This document shows positions 47,868 to 57,400 of a DNA stretch of 64,000 nucleotides, in pieces. The notes under the pieces are model-generated. The model was not told the origin of the DNA and did no database searches. It worked only from the letters and a program-made list of their open reading frames with translations. The stretch lies in contig NC_064035.1 of the NCBI RefSeq assembly GCF_932526225.1, forward strand, positions 6,385,501 to 6,449,500. The letters are read 5' to 3'. The position numbers and the translations under genes are program-made. The stretch is from Nematostella vectensis (lineage: Eukaryota > Cnidaria > Anthozoa > Actiniaria > Edwardsiidae). Position 1 is the stretch's first letter. Each line of letters begins with the position of its first letter.

Positions 47868-50800
47868 TCACTGCTTTTGATATTTTCTCTTGACCCTTTC
47901 CAAATTATTTTCCCTACTGAACAGTTTTCTGTTTTCCCTCTCCATGATCTATAGAGATAAAAATACACAGTTGTAGCAAGCGATTAGTCTAGATAACATG
48001 ACGTTTTTTTCACTTGGAATTACCTGTACAGTGAAGTTGCTATTTTTCCCCCCTTTCTGGCTACCCCTGTGGAATGTCTTGTTCTGCATGTGGTTTTTCT
48101 TTTCCACTGTCTGGCAATTGAACTGGTGGATCGTGCCATGAATCTCCAAAAATTGGGGGACATGATAAACAAGAACTGTAGAGAAAAAAATGCATAAAAT
48201 TACTTGGTCTCGGAGATCCCAAGTCAATTAAGGAATCTCATTTTAATCTTACCATGTATATATGGAATTACATCCTGTGGAGAGATAAAAGAAAGCACAA
48301 TTAAAATAATATATCTACTTGTTATTTTTTCAGTGACATATGATCAAATGAGGCTTGTGTCCTGCCAGTTCAACTAACCACAGGGATGTAGAATTACCTC
48401 ATCAAATGTGGCCTTTCTAAATTTGGTTCCCCATTGGCGGGCCTTTTCTTGAAAAGCATCTGCTCGAAGATATGCTTCATCTCCAGGATTTGCCCCAAGA
48501 GCATCAGTGAGGACCATCAAACTTTTCCACACTTGTGTCAGCTCTGATATGCTAAGAACTGTTTTCTCACAAGTGGGAGTGGACGATGGCTACAAAACAC
48601 AAAGCAATTGTTAAATTAGCTTTATACACAGTAGTATCCTGGGTGTGCTGGTCTTTTTTATAATGAAAATAAAAATCATACCTCAAACACTATGTTGTTG
48701 CGGTCAAGATGATCCTTGAGTGTGGCACGTAGGAAGTCCTTGGTGCCTGTCGACCTCAGATGGAACTTCCTACATTCCTCCACTAGCTGGGCTTTGGTCA
48801 GACAGTCAAGGCTGGTGATGGACTTGTTCTCCATGTCTCCTAGGAAGGCATGGATATCAAGCCCCCTAATGATAGTTTCCAAATCATCACCTTTATAAGG
48901 AAAAGAGGATTCAAAGAAAATAAATAACGAAACTTTATAGTAATTTCATATTAGTTTCAGTTATTATAACAGTCTTTTCTATTAGTCAGTTATTTACTTA
49001 CAATCCAAAGAGCTCCACTTGGTTGTGGTTTTGCCACTGTCATCCTGGACATCATAGAAACAAAACCTCACACCTGCAAATACAATATGGCAAGAAAACA
49101 AAATGATTATCACCATAAGACATCCCCTATACCCATTTACCCTATACATGAAATTTTTATTTACCCAAAGCTTCTATTGCTTCTTCCATGGCTTTTTTAA
49201 CATTCTGCTCTATAGCCCAGCAAGCAACCTAGAAGTTTAATATATACCAGGAACTTTTTTAAAAAATGGCTCAATGGAGATTTGAATTTGTTAAATAAGC
49301 ATAATTTTACCTGGTTGAGAAGTTTTCCCATGATCCTCAATTTGAGGTGCAGGGTGTCGGGTATGACCTTGGTAAATTCAATGTCCACGAGAGGTAAACA
49401 TTGAACTCCCTTGGCATTTGGACACCCAACACGTGCACGGCACTGGTTTAAGGTTCTGGTTATGGGCCATTGTGGGACTGAAATTTTTATCAAATTTATC
49501 TAGTTATTTATAATATAGCTGACAATGGAATAATTCATAAAAACAAAAATCATTTAATTCATTACATAACATTCATTATATAAGTAACAAAATTAAAAAA
49601 CTTACTAGAAAAGTCTCTGATCATCCTTTTGCTGCATTCGCACCAAATGCAGAAGTACAAGGCACAGGGACTATTAATTCCGAGAATACACGCCATGAAC
49701 TTCCAGTCAGCACACATCACCCTTAAAAAAGGGATAAAAGTTACATATGTCCTGTTTAATGCCAGATCATAAGATTATTGGTTGCAAAAAAAATGAAACC
49801 TACCAATCAATAGTGTATTCAAGGCCATTAACAAGAATGCCAGTTCTCCCTAGGGCCTTCATCTCATCAAAAACCCCTCTCAAGGTCGCCTTTAGGATGT
49901 CATATGACTCCTTGCCTATAATAAAAAGTGTTCACAGATATATGGCTTTAGTTGACTATATCATTAGGAAGATTTGTTCTCGCTTACAGCTGCAATAAAT
50001 TAGCTGCAACCAACTCACCATCATATATAGATATACAGTATTCCCTTTCTGGGCTTCTTTTAACAGAGTTTTCTGCTGGAAAGCAGAAGGTTGTCATAAC
50101 ACTCCCGAGTTTTTTGGTGGTTTTTCTACCATCACCAGAAAACCGAAGGGTTATAACATTGCCCCCTGCATTTCCAATGACATCTGAACTATAACTTAGA
50201 ATGTCCTTGATGGATCTTGAACATCCTTTTGCATTCTGAAAGGAGAAACTTTGTTTAATGAATTATTGGGTTTGTACAGTATTTGCTTGTTTTAAAGGAT
50301 GCAAAATGTGCTGTGCACAAAGCAAATCAGAATTAAGACTATCAACAGACTAACCCCTTCAAATTCTGTAATAGGAATGATTGCATTTTGAGCTTTTCTC
50401 TCTTTCTGTATCCCATACAGTGATGGCAAGCTGGACCCAGCTACCATCTTTAGCTCATGGTATGCTGAGTCAGAAACATCACCATCATCTTTGGCCTGAG
50501 ATTATAAAAATAATCTAAATATAGAAAAAATAAGAAACCTACAGTACTGTACATGTACTTCTATAATACCTACCTTGAGAGCTCTTTGGATCTTTTTATG
50601 GTCAATCTCCTCAGGCTCAACCCTCTCATTGAAATGTAGGGCAAAACTGACCATACCAACTTCAAGTTGAACCTAGAGATAAGGAAACATTGAAATGTAG
50701 GGCAAAACTGACCAACTTCAAGTTGAACCTAGAGATAAGGAAACATTTTATGATAAACAAATGCCATTATAACAGAATTGGTAAATTTAGGTTGTTTCCA

Positions 50801-51175
50801 TGTGTACAAAAATTCTAAACAAACCTCAACAACTTTCCAATCTGTTGGAAGCTTCTCAAATTGCTTCTCAAGCCATTTTTTAATCTCTGACTTTTTGTGA
50901 AATTGAGCTTTTGGCTCAAGGTCACAAAAAGGCTTTCTCGGCTGAAGAAAGGGCTTTTTTTCCTTGCCTAGCTCCTTTCTCATGCCATCTCTCTCTTTGA
51001 CAACATCAGCGAGTCGATGTTTTAGCTCTGACAGCTGATTCTCGAGCTCTTCGATTCTAGAGTCCCGAGAATCACACAGCCCGATTTCACGGACTTGAGG
51101 TAGCATGTAAGCCAATCTTTGTTTTTTCAATGGAGGACCTTGTGAAAAATTTGTCAAATACCCTTGCACCATCAT
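47868..51175 (-). CDS. RAG1-core-like DDE transposase with SAP motif
   Basis: Fourteen exons in transcript order: 51175-50825, 50672-50574, 50495-50355, 50235-50019, 49915-49804, 49721-49606, 49477-49311, 49228-49165, 49073-49002, 48890-48682, 48589-48398, 48274-48253, 48175-48024, 47948-47868. All are GT-AG and all phases agree (1995 nt, 664 aa, uninterrupted). Residues about 40-70 form a coiled coil (IEELENQLSELKHRLADVVK). Asp232 is in LRFSGDGRKTTKK. Asp312 is in VMCADWKFMA and is followed by x18 then CIWC (Cys331, Cys334). IPDTLHLKLRIM follows. A SAP-like motif lies at about 477-508 (LTKAQLVEECRKFHLRSTGT). Then YIHVLVYHVPQFLEIHG carries His587 and His592, with Glu612 in QTVEKKNHMQNK. D-x18-CxxC, H-x4-H and His-to-Glu spacing of 20 match mouse RAG1 D708/C727/C730/H937/H942/E962 as I recall them. 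Inferred function is cut-and-paste DNA transposition. Confidence 0.82.
50630..50746 (-). repeat. 59-bp duplication across a transposase splice acceptor
   Basis: Two near-identical copies, 50630-50687 and 50689-50746, share TGAAATGTAGGGCAAAACTG and TTCAAGTTGAACCTAGAGAT. The first copy holds the real acceptor (CTCTAG|GTTCAAC) and the start of exon 50672-50574; the second is a decoy in the intron. Confidence 0.85.
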
Positions 51176-51736
51176 TTTAGTAGATATCTATCATGAACAA
51201 GCAAACGAGACGACTAAACTTTTGAACCTCTTCCCGCCTAAGTTTACCGAGATTCTGCAAGATGATCCCCAAAAAACAACCCGTGAAGATTATCTAGATA
51301 AGAATTGCGCCAAAATTATACAAACAAAAAACGGAAATATTAGAAAGGAATACTTAGCTTCTCGTCCTTCGGGTGTTTCTGTACTCTTCAGCATCAGGAT
51401 CACACAAGGACGTAGTCGATTAAAATACCTACGAGGGCTTTTTTCCACAAGTTAGGCTGGCAGAAGAAAGATCTAGCCCCTACAGGGGTATTTCATGAGA
51501 AAAATAGGTATTTTTCGCTTCTATAAGCAGAAATCTCAGGTTAAATAGCCCTGTTTTCCAAAAATAATCGCTCTTCGTCCGCCATCTTGGATAGCTCAGA
51601 GAAAACCCATTTGTAATTTGCCAGGTTACACAGCTCCTAGTCTCAGTCTCTAAAAAAGCGGCCGAGCGAGTTTGAATAACACCAAAAGTTTGATATGAAA
51701 AGCCCCCCCCCCCCCCCCCGGTCTGAATAGGGTTAA

Positions 51737-52095
51737 CCCACCTCGCGAGCAGGGTTAGATTTTACCTCCAAACTAACCCAGAGTTAGCGCTAACCAGCGT
51801 TTAGGGAACAGAAAAATTTAATTATGGGTAAGGGTTAATTTAACCCTGGGTTAGCGCAAATCGGCTTTTCAGGAACCGGCCCCGGGGTTAGATTTTATCT
51901 CCAGACAAGCCCAGAGTCAGCGGTAGAGACCTTTGGGAGCGCCCGCAAAGTACGCTGGATCCTCGAGCACGGCCCAGAGGGAAGCGCTAACCAGCGTTCC
52001 GGGAACAGAACTAATCCGGGGGTAAAAACGTAATCACGTGTTAGGGCAAATTTAACCCTGGGTTAGCGCTAATCGGCTTTTCACTAGCCGGCCCC
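51737..52095. mobile_element. Right part of the older inverted-repeat element
   Basis: The partner of 44886-45456 contains repeated CTAACCCAGAGTTAGCGCTAACC-type words and two copies of an end-like motif (GGCTTTTCAGGAACCGGCCC at about 51865; GGCTTTTCACTAGCCGGCCC at the outer edge). It carries the 26-mer at 51944-51969 that is shared with the hairpin at 26946. Confidence 0.6.
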
Positions 52096-52933
52096 AGATG
52101 TTTATATTCATGATCACTCTTTTCTCCTTCTATCGAAGGGTGTCTGAGTTTAGCGTTACTCTCTTCAACACATGGTTGGCATAATATGATCTCAGTCTAA
52201 CTTGTTAGCTTTTGAAGGTTGATTTTTAACGAATCTCTTACCAAAATAAGGAGAGGTAAACTTTGTCTTTCAGAGCAAAAGAAAGAAAAAGAAAAAGCGA
52301 AAACAACGAAAATTTGATTAAGTGATAAGGCGAAGTAAAAATAAAAACATGTTTATCGTCCTGATAAGATCAAAATAGGCAGCATGCAGCCCTTTATATT
52401 TATTATTTATTTTTTTCCCTTGGTTTATCAAAGATTCTTACGATTCACAAAGTAAATTCCCGCGATGTTGCGAACGGGCGAAAAAAAAAAAAAATCGTAA
52501 GAAAAGCCTTCAAACGGGAACGTCTGCCTTTATTTCAGTGCCCAGGCACCGCTAACGCACGAAATTTGAACTTCTGAGGAACAAACAATCAAAAAAGCAG
52601 CAGAAATACGTAAATAGAAAATTAAAAATATATTGATTAGGCCCCGAAAAAGGATGCGGGCGGGGACGATGAAAAGGGAAAATACTATCGACAACTTTCA
52701 GAAATTTTAGGTGGAAATTTTTGTTTGTTCCTCTAAAGAACCCGTTTTGAAGCAATGTCCTTGTCATTTTCTATCAGGAAAAATTATAACCAAGGCTGGA
52801 GTTGGGGAAGAAAGCTTGCATTTTTTTATGTTTAACTAATCCTGAATTAAAATTTAATTTTCTTGTTCTATTATCATAGACAGTTTGGAAGGTAACAGGT
52901 TTGTACGAGAAAATAGTCTCCTCTTCATCTTTT

Positions 52934-53046
52934 CTAGAGTGAAATACATTCAATGCTGCTTTATTCTAGAGTGAAATACATTCAATGTTGCTTATTCTAG
53001 AGTGAAATACATTCAATGCTGCTTATTCTAGAGTGAAATACATTCT
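52934..53046. repeat. Short tandem repeat, about 33-bp unit, 4 copies
   Basis: TCTAGAGTGAAATACATTCA followed by ATGCTGCTTAT is repeated about four times with small length changes. Confidence 0.85.
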
Positions 53047-53333
53047 TTTAGTATACCATCATTATCAGTGTCTTTCGCTACTAGAGCCCCGTTCATGCTA
53101 CACGTGTCATTGTCACCATAGTTTACTTTTGAAGGGCCGATGGAAGCCTCAACAGACAAAACACAAACGAATCTATTAGAATCCGCGCTATTTAACAGCT
53201 CTATCAGCCACACGCTCAAAGAAACTTCCAATAGACACCTTGCTTTCACAATCTAGACATATTTTTCGCGTTTTCGACTTGAAGTAAACTGCTGACAATG
53301 CTGTTTTAACAATCTGTAACAGGCGAAAACTTA

Positions 53334-53523
53334 GGGGCCGTCCACACTAACACGGGTTCGTATCCGGATTCGCTGGATCCAGCGCGCGTGTTAGTGTGGA
53401 CGGAAGGCCTAAACGTATCAAAAGTTTACGGATTCAAACGAATCCGTGTTAGTGTGGACGGAAGGCCTAAACGTATCAAAAGTTTACGGATTCAAACGAA
53501 TCCGTGTTAGTGTGGACTACCCC
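53334..53523. mobile_element. 190-bp MITE, PIF/Harbinger-like, TTA duplication
   Basis: The left end GGGGCCGTCCACACTAACAC pairs with the right end, whose reverse complement is GGGGTAGTCCACACTAACAC. TTA flanks it at 53331-53333 and 53524-53526. The interior carries a 58-bp direct duplication (GACGGAAGGCCTAAACGTAT, twice) that includes a copy of the terminal motif GTGTTAGTGTGGAC. No ORF. Confidence 0.85.
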
Positions 53524-54460
53524 TTAAAAATCCCAGCTCAAGGAGCCTATCCCAAAATGCATTGCTTTGTTGTTTTATCGGTAAAACGTGCGGCTTAATA
53601 ATTTACATTTAGGAATATTTTTGGGACTTTCTAAGAGTTTCTACATTTTAAAGACTTAAAAGTCTTTTCGGAATTACAGACAATTCATATGGGCGCCTAA
53701 AGCAAAACGTTTTACCTACGTCAAAAATTTCCACGAAAGCAATGAATGGTTAGGCTGTGAGTTAGTCCCAATAAAGTATTGGTACCTTCCAGGCAAAAAG
53801 GTCTGTATTTACCGCGCGTGTCTTAATAATATTTGTGTGTATATGTTTTTATGATTCCCTTTACAATAAAGTGTATAAAACTTGAATAAAAAAATATCAA
53901 GAATCGAGAGGAACACAATTTGATCACAGTCATGGGCATGGAAGCCTATAAATTTACCTCGAATTTGTGAACAGGAATTTTCTATTAAAAACCATTAAAA
54001 GAAGTTCAAGAGGGGCCCTCCGGACGAAATCATTAAAATTAAGTTCGATCGGGATCTAAAGCGTCATTTAAGGCTGGTGGCGACTAATTACGCCACAGAC
54101 TCTACAAATCTTCTTCTCAAAGATAAAACAGTTTGGTGCCCCAATCCCCGCACGGAACTGGACCAATAGTCCCATTTCATTTCCTTTTATCTTATCTTAA
54201 GGCAAACAAAAAGCGTAATAAAAAACAGTCTATTAATATCAAAAACACACGAAAATGATTTTAACGGTGCATTGTTTTGACAAATAGGGTTTTATTTTCT
54301 CTTAATAGCGAGTAAACTAGACGGTGACGTAGTCTTGCGGGTCCTTTCATGCGCCGCATTGTCATCACAATGGCTTATTAACAGCGCGCACTCCTTCACC
54401 CGCTTATCCGTCTACACCTAGCTATACTCTAACAATAAGCTGTATACTCTTCTCTTTCAG

Positions 54461-57400
54461 ATGAAATTTTAATGGAGTTATCTTTCGAAGCCGAGGTAGA
54501 GCGTCTGCAAGTCGCCGAGGAGGCGGTGCGAATTGTGAAAAAGTTTAATTCTGGCGGAAAAAACAAAAAGGAACGCAATGATCGGCTCGTGCACTTGTGC
54601 ACGGAGATCGCCAACATCATCGACAAAAACAAAAGGTAAAAGAACATCATAATACTTGCTTCTTTCCCGTATTTACATTGTTGAATAAAGTACTCTTGAC
54701 AGAGTAAACTTCTAAAAGCTCATTTAAACGAGGTTCGCCTATTGCTGTTCCCGGCTCCGTTTAATTATGAGATGAGAAATATTATGATTATGGGATGAGA
54801 AAGAAAAGATCGGGATAACAAGCCGCGTACATAAGCACAAACACACAAACCTCGGGCAGAAAGTATAACCTACAAGTATATACTGTATATTTGCACATAA
54901 CCTCAAGGGCTAGACACAAGTGCTTTAATCGGGTAGTCACCAACGGGTCACTAAAGGACATACAAGACCGTTAAAACATCCTTACCATGGGCACGGAAGC
55001 GATAGACTTGCGGTCAAAAACGATAAAAAGTAGTATCAGTAAAAGAATAGTGCCCCCGGGAGCTCACATTATCTTTGCTTTGAGTTTAAAGAGACACGGC
55101 CCTCGCACAATGTCTCCCACATCAGTTCTGAGTCGGCGCAACAGCTGTGACATTTTATGGCCGCCAAGAGCCTCGAATCCCTGAGGTCTCAAACTGATGA
55201 TTTATTAGCAACATATCTGTTACCACGGTGACACGAGAACAGACCTGTTTCATTACTAGTGTGTTGTTACCATTCGCAATCTCAAAATCGCATCTTATCG
55301 GATAGATTATTTCTGTTTGCTTATTCATCGCAATTTTATTGATCGAGTTCGGTCAATAACTCGCTCTATAATGTCCTTCTTTTTGACAAAGTATTTGTTA
55401 ATAAATCGGGGCATATAGAATTCATGAATAATTATCATTCTCTTTAAATTCTTATTAAATTTTTTAGCCTCATGAATAATTATCATTTTCTTTAAATTAT
55501 TAGTTATTATTTATTAATTATTTTCTGCCTCTCAAATCGATAAAGGATTGTTTTGTTTTTTTCATATTATTGAATAGGCAACCGCAGGTTACAACACAAG
55601 TAAGCTGAATGCCCGCGAGTGGGCGCGAACCACACAAAGCCGATAACAGCGCAGTTTATTGAGTGAATAGACTGGCGCATATCTGGCAGGTGGATGATAA
55701 CTGCGCATGCGCCACCTCCTCGTCCATCTGATACAAATACTTTATCGCACCACACAAAGCGTGACTTTCCCATTGGTTAAAAAGCTGGCGAAATAACAAT
55801 GAGGGGATAACAGCAGTGAGTTCGATACAAACGGCTTATTGTGAAAACATAGGGGGAATAGAAGTTTTATTGAAAAGCGTTTGTATCAATTGAAAGTTAC
55901 GGTGTTATTACGGTAGCCGAGTACTGTGTATAAGGGAACACTTGATTAACTGCTGCGACTGTCGGATAAGGTAAAGCTAGCCACGATGTTGGCCGTTTTT
56001 GTATTCATTAATGTTTTGTTTGCTTCTAGCATTTGAGGAGCTCTAGTTCAAATGATCAGGCCAACAAACTAATGGGAAAAAAATTAGCTGTCAAACCGAA
56101 ATCTGACCGTTTTCTGCAAATTCGACTTCAATTAATCCAGCTTGTGACAAGGCAGCAAGTAAAAACAAAATAGATTCGAATTAAAAGAATGAAAATAACA
56201 TTGCCATGACGACGTTTTCTTCCTCTAAACATTTCTATATTTTTATGGAATTCAACTTGTTCTTTCGTGAAACTGGGGTGATAGTACTTGGAAAAATGTG
56301 TTAGTTCGTTCGTGGTGTGCTGCGATAAAAGATTGCAGATGATGAATGTTGAATTGGTAACTATTTTTCGATTAATTTTGAAATATTTTAAAATTCGAAA
56401 TAAGCGGCCCATGTAATATAAAGCTGTGATCTTTGCACCTTCGCGTAGCCAAAATAAAACGTATTTAATATTGTAATTTATACACTTATTTTTTCCATAT
56501 GTTTAGCATCTCTTTACCCACGACCCATTTATTCCTCCGGAAATCCTTGTCGCACTTATTTTCGGATCAGGCGTGTTTTACATACAAGGCGAAGAATTCT
56601 TAATTCTCCAGAATCTACGACTGTAGGATGTGACGTTAACTCACAACGACCGATACGACCGTACTATGTGCGACCCATGCGCTTGCAGAGACCGCACGCG
56701 CAGGACGAATGGACTTTCAAGCGACCCATACGACAATGTGATGGTGCTTTGTTCGAGGGTTTTCTTCGATTCTCTTTATCTTGTTATTCTTTGCTACCCG
56801 TAGAATTTCAATTTTCAATCCCATATGATACAGTAGGGTCTAACGGTAATGCTCTTACAATGATAGACTAAACGTTTTCCTCTCATCTAAGGCTTGAGCG
56901 TGTTGTCCACAAGCAAGAATCTGAACTTGAGAGGTTCCGCGCAGAGGGAACTACTTCAGTCGAGCTTCAAGCGGACACAAAGAGCCAGAAGACCCCTACA
57001 ACCGAAGACGTTAGGCAGCACTCTTCCCCCGCTACCCCTTCTTCTGGGCGTGGCACATCTAACACGACACAGGAGGCAGGTACGGACCCGTTATTGTCCT
57101 GGCCCGAGAGACCTTCTAACCAGTCGCGTGCTACAAGCCCTTCAAGTCATCCGGCTTTCCGTCACGTACCGATTCAGACGAGGAAAGAACGCTGACACAG
57201 TCGCGCGCAACCAGTCCTCTCATATTGTCTGAGGAGTGGTCACGTGAGACACAGTCACGTGGTACAAGTCCAATCAAGTCGTGGTCGTCGACGCGAGGGT
57301 GTGACGCGGATTTAGAATTTGACGACATGGTACGTAAACTTGTTATCCCCTTTTAAGGACATTGACGACATGGTACGTAAACTAGACATACCCCGTATAA

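Larger units (their letters stand above)
45461..51732. mobile_element. 6.27-kb TTAA-flanked DNA transposon with RAG1-like transposase
   Basis: The left terminus is CTCTATTCAGACCGGG. The right terminus, read inward, is CCCTATTCAGACCGGG. They differ at one base. TTAA lies directly outside each end (45457-45460 and 51733-51736), the expected target duplication. Inside are a 14-exon transposase-like gene (- strand, 51175-47868) and a chromodomain ORF (+ strand, 46784-47431) in tail-to-tail order. The left 0.7 kb has four TGACGTCA palindromes and a triple YY1-type motif. The right end has a 19-base C run next to the TIR. TTAA targets are known for piggyBac and Kolobok, and 4-bp duplications for Chapaev. 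The encoded protein instead looks RAG1/Transib/CMC-like, so the superfamily is unresolved. Confidence 0.85.
52096..54460. other. Region before the first recognised ODAD2 exon
   Basis: The initiating exon(s) of ODAD2 should lie here or further upstream but were not identified. Apart from the 33-bp repeat and the MITE listed separately, nothing was recognised. The - strand ORF 53028-53249 (73 codons) has a hydrophobic start but no known match. Confidence 0.4.

Noticed and set aside
45461-51732. Simple piggyBac assignment from TTAA and CCC/GGG ends
   Set aside because: The encoded protein lacks the features I know from piggyBac transposases and shows RAG1-type zinc and acidic residue spacing instead.
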